From: Tabrizicola sp. TH137
Lineage (GTDB): Bacteria; Pseudomonadota; Alphaproteobacteria; Rhodobacterales; Rhodobacteraceae
DNA: 64,000 nucleotides
Direction: 5' to 3'
Assembly: GCF_002855575.1 (NCBI RefSeq)
Contig: NZ_PKRQ01000005.1
Location: forward strand, 1-64,000
The notes beneath the pieces are model-generated. The model saw nothing but the letters and a program-made list of their open reading frames with translations, was not told the origin of the DNA and did no database searches. The translations under genes were made by a program, and so were the position numbers. Numbering within the stretch: position 1 is the first letter of the stretch; every line of letters starts with the position of its first letter. Below are positions 22,957 through 31,389 of the stretch, piece by piece.

Positions 22957-24012
22957 ATGAAGACGATCAAGGGCCCCGCGCTGTTTCTGGCGCAATTCGC
23001 GGGCGATGCCGCGCCGTTCAATTCGTGGAAGTCGATCACCCGCTGGGCCGCCGACTGCGGCTATGTCGGCGTGCAGGTACCAAGCTGGGACGGGCGGCTG
23101 TTCGATCTGGAAAAGGCTGCGGCATCAAAGGATTACTGCGACACGTTCAAGGGCGAGGCCGCCGAGGCGGGGATCGCGGTGACCGAGCTGTCCACCCATC
23201 TTCAGGGGCAGTTGGTGGCCGTGCATCCGGCCTATGACGCGGCCTTTGACGGTTTTGCCGCCCCTGCGGTGCGCGGCAATCCCAGGGCGCGGGCGGAATG
23301 GGCGGTGGATCAGGTGAAGAAGGCGCTGACCGCCAGCCGCAATCTGGGCCTGTCGGCCCATGCGACGTTTTCGGGGGCCTTGGCCTGGCCCTATGTCTAT
23401 CCCTGGCCGCAGCGCCCGGCGGGGTTGATCGAGGAAGCGTTTGACGAACTCGCCCGCCGCTGGCTGCCGATCCTGAACCATGCCGAAGAGATGGGGGTCG
23501 ATGTCTGCTATGAGATCCACCCCGGCGAAGACCTGCATGACGGGGTTTCCTATGAGATGTTCCTGGACCGGGTGGGGGGCCATGCGCGGGCCTGCATGTT
23601 GTATGATCCCAGCCACTATGTGCTGCAACATCTTGATTATCTTGACCATATCGACATCTACCACGACCGTATCCGGATGTTCCATGTCAAGGATGCCGAG
23701 TTGAACCCGACGGGGCGGCAGGGCGTCTATGGCGGCTATCAGTCCTGGGTGAACCGCGCGGGACGATTCCGCAGCCCCGGTGACGGGCAGGCGGATTTCG
23801 TGGGGATCTTCTCCAAGCTGACGCAATACGGCTTTGACGGCTGGGCGGTGGTGGAATGGGAATGCTGCCTGAAGCACCCCGAGGACGGGGCGCGGGAGGG
23901 GGCGGAATTCGTGCGCAATCACATCATCCGGGTGACCGAGAAGGCCTTTGACGATTTCGCGGATGCGGGAACGGACAGGGCGGCGAACCGGCGGATGCTG
24001 GGACTGGAATAA
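22957..24012 (+). CDS. Sugar phosphate isomerase/epimerase (xylose isomerase-like TIM barrel)
   Basis: The 351-residue AP_endonuc_2-type TIM barrel has the acidic/His metal ligands of the family: ELSTHLQGQ, CYEIHPGEDLHDG (Glu), YDPSHYVLQ (Asp, His), MFHVKDAE (His) and VVEWECC (Glu). Family members isomerise or epimerise sugars and cyclitols with a divalent metal. An excellent Shine-Dalgarno (AAGGAGGAGGAG) precedes this ATG, so I reject the longer open frame upstream. The Gfo/Idh/MocA dehydrogenase follows 11 bp later, a common pairing in inositol or sugar oxidation, where the dehydrogenase makes a keto sugar and the isomerase rearranges it. The substrate is not known. Confidence 0.85.
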   Translation: MKTIKGPALFLAQFAGDAAPFNSWKSITRWAADCGYVGVQVPSWDGRLFDLEKAAASKDYCDTFKGEAAEAGIAVTELSTHLQGQLVAVHPAYDAAFDGFAAPAVRGNPRARAEWAVDQVKKALTASRNLGLSAHATFSGALAWPYVYPWPQRPAGLIEEAFDELARRWLPILNHAEEMGVDVCYEIHPGEDLHDGVSYEMFLDRVGGHARACMLYDPSHYVLQHLDYLDHIDIYHDRIRMFHVKDAELNPTGRQGVYGGYQSWVNRAGRFRSPGDGQADFVGIFSKLTQYGFDGWAVVEWECCLKHPEDGAREGAEFVRNHIIRVTEKAFDDFADAGTDRAANRRMLGLE

Positions 24013-24023
24013 GGGAGGCCATC

Positions 24024-25199
24024 ATGGCGATCACAGGGGCACATGTGGCGCGGGCGCCGCGCATCCGGCTGGGCATGGTGGGGGGCGGGCGCGATGCCTT
24101 TATCGGCGCCGTCCACCGCATCGCGGCGCGGATTGATGACCAGTATGAACTGGTTGCGGGGTGTTTTTCATCCAATGCGGAAAAGAGCGCGGCCTCGGGC
24201 GCCGATCTGGGGGTGGACCCCAGGCGGACCTATGCGAGCTTTGCCGAGATGGCGGCGCGGGAGGCGCGGCGCAAGGATGGGATCGAGGCGGTGGCCATCG
24301 TGACGCCCAACCACATGCATGCCCCGGTGGCGATGCAGTTCCTGCGGCGGGGCATCCATGTGATCTGCGACAAGCCGCTGACCGCCACCCTGCCGGAGGC
24401 GAAGCGTCTGGCCAAGGCGGCGGAGGCGTCGGGCGTGGTCTTTGCGCTGACGCATAACTACACCGGATACCCGATGATCCGGCAGGCGGCGGCGATGGTC
24501 AGGAAGGGCGATCTGGGGGAAATCCGGGTCGTGCAGGTGGAATATGCGCAGGACTGGCTGGCGGAACCCATTGAACAGACGGGACAAAAGCAGGCCGACT
24601 GGCGGACGGACCCGGCGCGGACGGGCGCGGGCGGATCGACGGGGGATATCGGGACCCATGCCTTCAACCTTGCGGGCTTTGTCACGGGGCTGGAGTTGGA
24701 GAGCCTTGCCGCCGATCTGCAAAGCTTTGTTCCCGGGCGGCGGGTGGATGACAACGGGCATGTGATGCTGCGCTACAAGGGGGGGGCGCGGGGGATGCTG
24801 TGGTGTTCGCAGGTCGCCTCGGGCTGTGAAAACGGTTTGCGGCTGAGGGTTTACGGGACGAAGGCCGGGATCGAATGGGCGCAGGAGGACCCGAATTACC
24901 TCTGGGTCGGGCCGCTGAACCAGCCGAAATACCGCATCACGCGGGGCGGGGCCGGATCGGGGCCGGAGGCGGGGCGCGTGACGCGCGTGCCGCCGGGGCA
25001 TCCGGAGGGATATCTGGAAGGTTTTGCAAATATTTACGCCGAGGCGGCGCGGGCGATCCTGGCGCGGCGGGAGGGGGGGGCGGTCGATCCGGCGGTGACC
25101 TTCCCCGGCCTGAAGGAGGGGCTGGAGGGGGTGGCCTTCGTCGATGCCTGCGTGCGGTCGTCGAAGCGCAACGGGGCCTGGGTGCCGCTGGCGCTGTAG
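24024..25199 (+). CDS. Gfo/Idh/MocA-family NAD(P)-dependent sugar dehydrogenase
   Basis: The 391-residue oxidoreductase has an N-terminal Rossmann fold (GMVGGGRDAFIG; a little unusual in that the second domain line reads AGCFSSNAEKS), then AIVTPNHMHAPVAM and the cofactor/substrate Lys in CDKPLTATL. The C-terminal domain has STGDIGTHAFNLAGF with the conserved His. It oxidises a hydroxyl of a sugar, inositol or amino sugar with NAD(P). It is the second gene of a two-gene operon with the TIM-barrel isomerase and is divergent from the GntR gene. The 70-bp repeat copy 2 lies 30 bp after its stop. Confidence 0.88.
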   Translation: MAITGAHVARAPRIRLGMVGGGRDAFIGAVHRIAARIDDQYELVAGCFSSNAEKSAASGADLGVDPRRTYASFAEMAAREARRKDGIEAVAIVTPNHMHAPVAMQFLRRGIHVICDKPLTATLPEAKRLAKAAEASGVVFALTHNYTGYPMIRQAAAMVRKGDLGEIRVVQVEYAQDWLAEPIEQTGQKQADWRTDPARTGAGGSTGDIGTHAFNLAGFVTGLELESLAADLQSFVPGRRVDDNGHVMLRYKGGARGMLWCSQVASGCENGLRLRVYGTKAGIEWAQEDPNYLWVGPLNQPKYRITRGGAGSGPEAGRVTRVPPGHPEGYLEGFANIYAEAARAILARREGGAVDPAVTFPGLKEGLEGVAFVDACVRSSKRNGAWVPLAL

Positions 25200-25229
25200 G
25201 GTGTTAATGCCCTTCGACATCAGGGACTT

Positions 25230-25300
25230 GGCCGGAAACGGCTGTGCCGCATCTTGTGCCGTCTTCTGTGCCGCAAACTGTGGCCACGCTGCGGGCGGCG
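25230..25300 (+). repeat. 70-bp dispersed repeat, copy 2
   Basis: Starts GGCCGGAAACGGCTGTGCCG, holds three TGTGCCG units and ends CACGCTGCGGGCGGCGC. It is nearly identical to 21967-22035, in the same direction and 3.26 kb away. It sits between the dehydrogenase and trgB 3' ends. It has no open frame of interest. Confidence 0.7.
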
Positions 25301-25408
25301 CGGAAGGGCGGCGTTAAGGTTAACGATGGTCGGCCATGGGGGCGCGGCCCCCGCGCCGATGGATCGCGACAGGGTGTCGGGAGGGGGCGGGGTCCGGGGT
25401 GCGGGCGG

Positions 25409-26533
25409 TCAGCTTGCGGCGGCCTCGGCGCGCAGGCGGGGGCGTTCGCGTTGCAGCCAGAGCGCGGTGAGAAGCATCGGGCCGTTGGTCAGTTCGCCCG
25501 TCGCGGCAAGGTCCATCATCCGGTCGAAGGAGATGAGGTGGCCGCGGATATCCTCGGCCTCTTCGGCGGCGCCGAAAACGCCCGCCGTGCCATCGGGAAG
25601 ATCGGTCAGCGCGACATAGGAATAGAGATATTCCGAGATGGCGCCGGGGCTGGGGTAATAGCCCGCCACGGGGAGAAGCGGGCCGAGGGTCAGACCCGCC
25701 TCTTCCAGCGCCTCGCGCCGGGCGGCCTCTTCCGGCGTTTCGCCGGGGTCGATGCGGCCTGCGATGGCTTCGAGCTGCCAGGCGGCCTGATCGCCACGGG
25801 CCAGAGCGCCGACGCGGAACTGTTCGATCAGGAGCACGCGGTCGCGGCGCGGATCATAGGGCAGGACGGTCACCGCATCGGTCATGACGAAGACGGCGCG
25901 GTCCTGTGGCGCCCCCATCGCGCCGCCGAACTGCCGCCAGCCCAGACGCCATTCCTCGACGGCGAAGAAATGGGCATAGGGGGTGCGGATGCGGTCCACC
26001 GCCACCTCCCCTGCCCCGCCGGGCCGGCGCAGGCTGGCCGGTTGCGGGGCGGCGGCACGGACGCGGGACGCCCCGCGCGTGAGCATCGGGCCATAGCGGG
26101 CGGCGACGGCATCGGCGGGCCATTGGCCCATCAGCGCCATGAAATCCCCCGCCGTGGCCAGGGCGGCGGCGCCGTAGCGGGCCACCCAATCGGCGAGCGA
26201 CCAGCGCGCACCGGGCAACCAGCGGCCCGGCTGCGGCAGATAGACCTGCGCCATCACCGGCCCTTCGGCGGTGTCGATGCGGGTTTCGCTGCGGCCATAG
26301 CCGAAGCCGCCTTCGTAGAAATCCAGCCGCGCCGCCTCGGCCTCGGTCACCGCATCGAGCAGCAGGCCTTCGGCCTTGTCCCTTGCCGCCGGGGTGATGA
26401 GGGGGAAAGCCCCGCCCTTTGCCCAGAAGACGGCATGGCCGGCAAGCTGCGCGGGACGGGCGACGGCCTCGCGCCCCAGGACGCGCGCCAAGAGCGGGAG
26501 GTGGCACAGCGTGCCGTAGAAGAAAAACCGCAC
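25409..26533 (-). CDS. trgB: TrgB-like protein: gamma-glutamylcyclotransferase-like + Nudix domains
   Basis: The 374-residue two-domain protein has an N-terminal GGCT/AIG2-like fold (residues 1-150; FFFYGTLCHLPLLARVLG, LDFYEGGFGYGR). The C-terminal Nudix hydrolase of the ADP-ribose pyrophosphatase type (about 200-340) has a complete Nudix box (GRIDPGETPEEAARREALEE, followed by AG). The Nudix half should cleave nucleoside diphosphate-X compounds such as ADP-ribose. I start at a GTG (26533), where the YGTL-fold begins. TrgA and TrgB were described as a tellurite resistance locus in Rhodobacter sphaeroides. trgA lies 14 bp upstream on the same strand, supporting the name. Mechanism is not established. 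Confidence 0.8.
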   Translation of the reverse strand: MRFFFYGTLCHLPLLARVLGREAVARPAQLAGHAVFWAKGGAFPLITPAARDKAEGLLLDAVTEAEAARLDFYEGGFGYGRSETRIDTAEGPVMAQVYLPQPGRWLPGARWSLADWVARYGAAALATAGDFMALMGQWPADAVAARYGPMLTRGASRVRAAAPQPASLRRPGGAGEVAVDRIRTPYAHFFAVEEWRLGWRQFGGAMGAPQDRAVFVMTDAVTVLPYDPRRDRVLLIEQFRVGALARGDQAAWQLEAIAGRIDPGETPEEAARREALEEAGLTLGPLLPVAGYYPSPGAISEYLYSYVALTDLPDGTAGVFGAAEEAEDIRGHLISFDRMMDLAATGELTNGPMLLTALWLQRERPRLRAEAAAS

Positions 26534-26547
26534 CGGCCCGCCCCCTG

Positions 26548-26988
26548 TCAGCGCCAGCGCCGACCGGCGGATTCCGTCAGCATCCCGGCGAAGATTCCGC
26601 CGAGGGCGATGGCGGCGAGGGTCGGCGCATTCAGGATCATCGCGCCGAAATCCATGAATTCGTTGAAGACGTCGAGGACGGCGTCCATCGGCCCGCGATA
26701 GAGGCCGCGCAGGGAAATCTGGATCATGGTGCCGAGGGCGAAGGCGAAAAGCGCGCAGAGCGTGACCGTGGTCGCCGTCCGCAGCCCCGTTGCCGCCGCT
26801 TCGGCATAGCTGGAGCGCGGCGCCGCCCCGGAGATGAACCAGCCGCCCAGCGCCCCGATGGCGATGGATACGGGATAGAGCCGCCCGACCCTTTGCGCTT
26901 CGGGCAGCAGCCCCTCCAGCACGATGCAGACGACCCATGCCGCGAAGGCGAAACTCAGTGCGGCGACGAGTTTGGCGGCAGTGGGCAT
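26548..26988 (-). CDS. trgA: TrgA family membrane protein
   Basis: The 146-residue inner-membrane protein has four hydrophobic segments: LVAALSFAFAAWVVCIVLEG, VSIAIGALGGWFISG, TTVTLCALFAFALGTM, and LAAIALGGIFAGMLTE. The sequence matches the TrgA pattern known mainly from Rhodobacterales, and it lies directly before trgB. TrgA is associated with tellurite resistance, but its molecular role is unknown. It is followed closely by trgB and preceded by cfa (8-bp gap), all on the same strand, so cfa-trgA-trgB may form one stress-responsive unit. Confidence 0.8.
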   Translation of the reverse strand: MPTAAKLVAALSFAFAAWVVCIVLEGLLPEAQRVGRLYPVSIAIGALGGWFISGAAPRSSYAEAAATGLRTATTVTLCALFAFALGTMIQISLRGLYRGPMDAVLDVFNEFMDFGAMILNAPTLAAIALGGIFAGMLTESAGRRWR

Positions 26989-26996
26989 CGGGGGCC

Positions 26997-28211
26997 TCAG
27001 TGGGGGCGGGTGACTGTGATCTGTGTTACGTCACAATTTCCGCCCTCGAAAGCCCCGGCGCAAGAGGTGAGGTAAAAGTTCCACATCCGGCGGAAGCGAT
27101 CGTCGAAGCCCATCTTCGCCACCTCGTCCCAGCGGGTGTTGAAAGTGTCATGCCAGCGGCGGAGCGTCTGGCTGTAGCTGTCGCCGAATTCGATGGAATG
27201 CTTCACCCGCAGGCCGGCGCGTTCCACTTCGGCGCGCAGGGCGGCGGGAGAGGGCAGCATCCCGCCCGGGAAGATGTATTTCTGGATGAAATCGACGCCC
27301 TTGCGATAGACCTCCCAGCGCCGGTCGGCGATGGTGATGATCTGGAGCGTGGCGTTCTTGCCGGGTTTCAGCCTTTCGCGCAGCGCATCGAAATAGACCG
27401 GCCAGTAGCGTTCGCCCACGGCTTCGAACATCTCGATGGAGGCGATGCCGTCGTAAAGGCCGCGCTCGTCGCGGTAATCCTGAAGCTTGATCTCTACCCG
27501 GTCGGAAAGGCCCGCGCGGGCCATGCGTTCCACCGCGTAGTCGTATTGCGCCTTGCTGATGGTCAGGCCGGTGACGCGCAGCCCGCGTTCCCTGGCGGCA
27601 TATTCGGCAAAGCCGCCCCAGCCGCAGCCGATTTCAAGCACATGGTCGCCGGGGCTGGCGCCCATCTGATCGACCATGGACTTGTATTTCTCGATCTGCG
27701 CGGCTTCGAGGCTTTCCTGCCCGGTGTGGAAGATGGCGCTGGAATAGGTCATCGTGTCATCGAGCCAGAGGCGATAGAAATCGTTCCCCAGATCGTAGTG
27801 GTAGCTGATGTTCTTCCGGGCCTGCCCCTTGCTGTTGGATTGCAGCCAGAAGCGCAGGCGTTCGTAGAAGCGCAGGAGGCCCATGCCGGGGAAGCCGTCA
27901 TTGATGCGGTCATTCTCGGGCAGTTGCACGAGGTCCATCAGCGCCTGAAGGTCGGGGCTGGACCACCAGCCTTCGAGATAGGCATCGCAGAAGCCCAGAT
28001 CGCCTTCGCGGATCAGGCGGGAAAACGTGTCGGGATTGTGCACCACCACCTCGCCCACAGGGCCGGGCTTGGGCGCATCGACGCGGAAGCGGCGGCCATC
28101 GGGCAGGATGAAATCCAGCCGCCCCCGCCCCATGCCCTGCAAGACCTGGAAGGCCGAGGCGAAATAGCGCGGCAGGCCGGATTGGCCCTTGATGCTGGTC
28201 AGTACGTCCAT
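26997..28211 (-). CDS. cfa: Cyclopropane-fatty-acyl-phospholipid synthase-family methyltransferase
   Basis: The 404-residue SAM-dependent enzyme acts on unsaturated acyl chains of membrane phospholipids. The N-terminal lipid-binding part (about 1-125; DLGFCDAYLEGWW) is followed by a Rossmann methyltransferase (VLEIGCGWGGFAEYAAR motif I) and family signatures ISYHYDLGNDFYRLWLDD and FPGGMLPSPAAL. In R. sphaeroides a homologue (cfaA) next to the photolyase gene phrA belongs to the singlet-oxygen sigma-E regulon. The same order here (phr upstream, same strand) suggests the same control. The product may be cyclopropane or another methylated fatty acid. Confidence 0.88.
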   Translation of the reverse strand: MDVLTSIKGQSGLPRYFASAFQVLQGMGRGRLDFILPDGRRFRVDAPKPGPVGEVVVHNPDTFSRLIREGDLGFCDAYLEGWWSSPDLQALMDLVQLPENDRINDGFPGMGLLRFYERLRFWLQSNSKGQARKNISYHYDLGNDFYRLWLDDTMTYSSAIFHTGQESLEAAQIEKYKSMVDQMGASPGDHVLEIGCGWGGFAEYAARERGLRVTGLTISKAQYDYAVERMARAGLSDRVEIKLQDYRDERGLYDGIASIEMFEAVGERYWPVYFDALRERLKPGKNATLQIITIADRRWEVYRKGVDFIQKYIFPGGMLPSPAALRAEVERAGLRVKHSIEFGDSYSQTLRRWHDTFNTRWDEVAKMGFDDRFRRMWNFYLTSCAGAFEGGNCDVTQITVTRPH

Positions 28212-28362
28212 GAACTCCCCACGTTTCTTCTTTTTTATGCGTCACAGTTCCAGATACGAAGGCCGCACTCAAGGGTTTCATGCAGAGCTTTGCCGGGGAA
28301 TGGCAAGGGGTGAGGGGTTGCCTTGCCCGCCATTCCCGCCCCGGTTGCAGCCTTCCCTTGCG

Positions 28363-29784
28363 TCAATCGGGTTCCTGCCCTCCGCGCGCCGCATAGGCGG
28401 CCAGCGCCCGCGCCCGGCCTGTCGCGAGATCGACGATGGGGCGGGGATAGGGGCGGGCCGGATCGAGGTTCCAGGATCGCGGCGCGGCGTCGAAGAAGGC
28501 CAGCGCCTCGGGGCCGGGATTGCGGCTGAGTTCGGCGAGGAAGCGGCGGCGGTAGAGGCCGCTGGGATCGAACTTCTCGACCTGCGTGGCGGGGTTGAAG
28601 ATGCGGAAATAGGGGGCGGCGTCGGGGCCGGAGCCTGCGGCCCATTGCCAGCCCATGGCATTGGCGGCGGGGTCCCAGTCCACGAGGCAATCGGCGAACC
28701 AGTCGAGGCCGGCCTTCCAATGCGTCATCAGATGTTTGGTGAGGTAGGAGGCGACGATCATCCGGCCCCGGTTGTGCATGGTGCCGGTGACGTAAAGTTC
28801 GCGCAGGGCGGCATCGACAAAGGGCTCGCCGGTCATGCCGCGCTGCCAGGCGGTGAGCTGCGGGCCCTGGCTGGCCCAGGGGAAGCTGTCCCAGTCGGCC
28901 TTCCAGTTCGCGGTGGCGATATGGGGGGTGTGGTGCAGGAGGTGGTAGGAGAATTCGCGCCAGACCAGTTCCTTGAGGAAGGTCTCGGCCCCCGGGCTGC
29001 CCTGTTCGAAGGCGGTGAGGGCGGCATGCCAGAGGCGGCGGATGCCGATCTCGCCATAGGTGAGGTTCTCCGACAGGCGCGAGGTGCCGGGTTCGGCGGG
29101 CAGGTCGCGGGCCTCGGCGTAGCGGTGGACGGGGCCGGAGAGGAAGGCTTCCATCCGGGCCAGCGCCGCCGCCTCGCCCACCCGGACATGGGCGGCGACG
29201 ACGGGGGCGCCGCGCCGCATGGCGGCGCCGAGGTGCCAGTCCTCCAGCCGGTCGGAGGCGGGCCAGACCTCCGGCACCGGCAGGCGGGCGGGGGCGGGAT
29301 CGGGGGCGGCGACGGGAAGGCCGCGGACGGCCCGCCAATAGGGGGTATAGACGCGGTAGAAGCCGCCCTGCCCTGTCTGCACCGTCCAGGGTTCGTGCAT
29401 CAGATGGCCGGCGAAGCTTTCGGCGCGCAGGCCGCGCGCCTTGAGCGCCGCCTTCACCGCGCTGTCGCGCGCCTTGGCGGCGGGATCGTAGAGCCGCGAC
29501 CAGAGCACGCCCGTCGCCCCGGTTTCGGCCAGCAGCGACTCCAGCACCGCAAGCGCCGGGCCGCGCCGCAGGATGATACGCGCCCCCATCGCCTCCAGCC
29601 GGGCGGCAAAGGTCTGGAGTCCCAGCCCGAGCCGCCATTTCGGGGCGGCCCCCAGTGCCTCGGTTTCCGGGTCGAGAATGAAGACCGGGATCACGGGCTG
29701 CCCGCTGTCCAGCGCGGCAGAGAGCATCGGCAGGTCGTCCAGCCGCAGATCGCGGCGGAACCACAGGATGAGGGGGGGTGTCAT
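28363..29784 (-). CDS. phrB: Deoxyribodipyrimidine photolyase
   Basis: The 473-residue flavoprotein is a class I CPD photolyase. Its N-terminal antenna domain begins LILWFRRDLRLDDLPML, and its FAD domain has the hallmarks SRLSENLTYGEIGIR, ELVWREFSYHLLHHTP, ARELYVTGTMHNRGRM-like (LRELYVTGTMHNRGRMIVAS) and LDWDPAANAMGWQWAAGSG-like sequence. It repairs UV-induced pyrimidine dimers in DNA using blue light. The gene follows the cfa-trgA-trgB genes in reverse order on the same strand, about 150 bp upstream of cfa. A candidate sigma-E promoter (TGATCC at 29833-29838 on the minus strand) precedes it. Confidence 0.92.
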   Translation of the reverse strand: MTPPLILWFRRDLRLDDLPMLSAALDSGQPVIPVFILDPETEALGAAPKWRLGLGLQTFAARLEAMGARIILRRGPALAVLESLLAETGATGVLWSRLYDPAAKARDSAVKAALKARGLRAESFAGHLMHEPWTVQTGQGGFYRVYTPYWRAVRGLPVAAPDPAPARLPVPEVWPASDRLEDWHLGAAMRRGAPVVAAHVRVGEAAALARMEAFLSGPVHRYAEARDLPAEPGTSRLSENLTYGEIGIRRLWHAALTAFEQGSPGAETFLKELVWREFSYHLLHHTPHIATANWKADWDSFPWASQGPQLTAWQRGMTGEPFVDAALRELYVTGTMHNRGRMIVASYLTKHLMTHWKAGLDWFADCLVDWDPAANAMGWQWAAGSGPDAAPYFRIFNPATQVEKFDPSGLYRRRFLAELSRNPGPEALAFFDAAPRSWNLDPARPYPRPIVDLATGRARALAAYAARGGQEPD

Positions 29785-29808
29785 GCGTGTCTTCGGTCTT
29801 TCTTTACC

Positions 29809-29838
29809 GTGATACGCAGGACGCCCGCCCCCGGATCA
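29809..29838 (-). promoter_or_regulatory. Candidate RpoE (singlet-oxygen) type promoter of the photolyase gene
   Basis: On the minus strand TGATCC (29838-29833) is followed 18 bp later by TATCAC (29814-29809), 25 bp before the photolyase ATG. TGATCC is the -35 element of R. sphaeroides sigma-E promoters; the -10 match is looser. Confidence 0.4.
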
Positions 29839-29842
29839 TCTT

Positions 29843-31072
29843 TCACAGCAGCGCGTCCAGCGCGGCGATCAGGCGGGCCACGTCATCGGGCCCGGTGTAA
29901 TGCACCGCGCTCATCCTGAGGACGCCCTTCTCAAGGTCCACCCCCATCGCGGTCAGCGGGCGGACGGCGTAGAAATCGCCCGCCCAGCAGGCGATGCCGC
30001 GACGGCCCAGTTCTTCGGACAGGGGTTCGGCGGGGCGGCCCAGATCGACGGCCACGGTGGGGGCGCGGCGGGCGGCATCGCGCGGGCCGATCAGCCGGAC
30101 GTCATTCCGCGCGGCGAGATAGTCGAGAAGCGGGGCGATGACCGCCACTTCCTGCGCCCGCATCAGATCATGCACGCCGCGATTGCGCGCCGCCGCATCG
30201 CCCGTGATCCCGTGGCGGGCGGCCAGCGCATCGACATAATCGGCCATGCCCGCGCAGGCGGCGATTTGGGCATGGTCCGGCCCGGCGGGGGTGAAGCGCT
30301 TGTAAAGCGTCGCGTTGTTGAAGAAATGCGCCTGCCCCGGCAGGTCCATCCCGAACTCCTGCCGGATCACCATGATGCCCTGATGCGGGCCATAGGTCTT
30401 GTAGGCCGAGAAGAGATAGACATCGCAGCCGAGCGCCGGGATATCGGGAAAGCCGTGGGGGGCATAGCTGACGCCATCCACCACCGTCCGCGCCCCTGCC
30501 GCGCGGGCCATGGCGGCGATGGCGGCGACATCGTTGATCTCGGCCACCACATTGGAGCAATGGGGGAAGCAGACCAGCCGCACCTTGCCATCGTCCAGCA
30601 GCGGGGCGAGGGCGGCGGTCGAGAGCGACCCGGTATCGGGGTCGATCTTCCATTCGCGGACCTCCACCCCTTCATCCGCCAGACGGCGCCAGACGCCGGA
30701 ATTCGCCTCGTGGTCCTGATCGGTGACGACGATGGCCTGCCCGGTTCCGGCCAGCCATTTGCGCACCGCCTGCGCCAGAACATAGGTATTGGCGCTGGTC
30801 GAGGGGCCGAAGGAGACCTCTTCGCGCGCCACGCCCATCATGGCGGCAAGGCGGCTGCGGGCCTCGTCCATTTCGGCCCCGCCCGCCTGCGCGCCGGGAT
30901 AGGGGGCATAGGGCTGCACCTTGCGGTCGGTATAGAAGCGGTGAAGGCGATCCACGACCTGCGCGCAGGGATAGGAGCCGCCCGCATTCTCGAAGAAGGC
31001 ATGGGAGGACAGAACCGGCGAGGCGAAGGCCGGAAACTGGGAACGGACGAAATCGAGGTCGAGCGCAGGCAT
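29843..31072 (-). CDS. Class V aminotransferase (cysteine desulfurase-like, Csd/SufS fold)
   Basis: The 409-residue PLP enzyme of the class V fold-type I group has FFENAGGSYPCAQVVDRL at the N-terminus, SFGPSTSANTYVLA, the DQDHEANSGVWRRL segment with the conserved His, DGVSYAPHGFPDI, and the PLP lysine in LFSAYKTYGPHQGIM. A Tyr/Lys/Thr context instead of the desulfurase Cys loop makes true cysteine desulfurase activity uncertain; a kynureninase-like or other lyase/transaminase role is possible. I start at MPALDLDF (31072): GAAGGG lies 9 nt ahead, while the ATG three codons earlier is too close to it. It is transcribed alone. Confidence 0.78.
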   Translation of the reverse strand: MPALDLDFVRSQFPAFASPVLSSHAFFENAGGSYPCAQVVDRLHRFYTDRKVQPYAPYPGAQAGGAEMDEARSRLAAMMGVAREEVSFGPSTSANTYVLAQAVRKWLAGTGQAIVVTDQDHEANSGVWRRLADEGVEVREWKIDPDTGSLSTAALAPLLDDGKVRLVCFPHCSNVVAEINDVAAIAAMARAAGARTVVDGVSYAPHGFPDIPALGCDVYLFSAYKTYGPHQGIMVIRQEFGMDLPGQAHFFNNATLYKRFTPAGPDHAQIAACAGMADYVDALAARHGITGDAAARNRGVHDLMRAQEVAVIAPLLDYLAARNDVRLIGPRDAARRAPTVAVDLGRPAEPLSEELGRRGIACWAGDFYAVRPLTAMGVDLEKGVLRMSAVHYTGPDDVARLIAALDALL

Positions 31073-31274
31073 CGGGGGCATCCCTTCAAGGTTCGGTGTC
31101 CAGCGAACCGGGGCGCGCCCGCACGGGCGGGGTGGTCCCGATCCGTGGCAGGTCTTCCAGCCAGCCTGGCGGCATGTCGCTTCCGCAGGCAGAGGGGCGC
31201 GGCGGCCCATCGGCGACAGGCGTAGCAAGCCCCCGGCGCAGGCTCAAGCCCCCGGATGACGGCCAGCCCTGCCC

Positions 31275-31314
31275 CCTGTCACTTTCTGTCTGAACCTGTC
31301 ACTTTCTGTCTGAA
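31275..31314 (+). repeat. Tandem 20-bp duplication
   Basis: CCTGTCACTTTCTGTCTGAA occurs twice head to tail (31275-31294, 31295-31314). It is in a non-coding gap upstream of the class V aminotransferase and downstream of acuI, and has no reading frame significance. Confidence 0.85.
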
Positions 31315-31333
31315 AATATCCGCAGGGGGTGAA

Positions 31334-31369
31334 TTGGCCGCAGGCCAAGAGGGGGCGCGCGCGCCCCCT
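31334..31369. terminator. Hairpins at the acuI 3' end
   Basis: TTGGCC-GCA-GGCCAA (31334-31348) and a perfect 20-bp palindrome of GC type (AGGGGGCGCG followed by its complement, 31350-31369) lie just beyond the acuI stop at 31390. They have little U-run, but the position fits transcript termination. Confidence 0.5.
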
Positions 31370-31389
31370 GCACCGGTTGCCTCCCGCGC

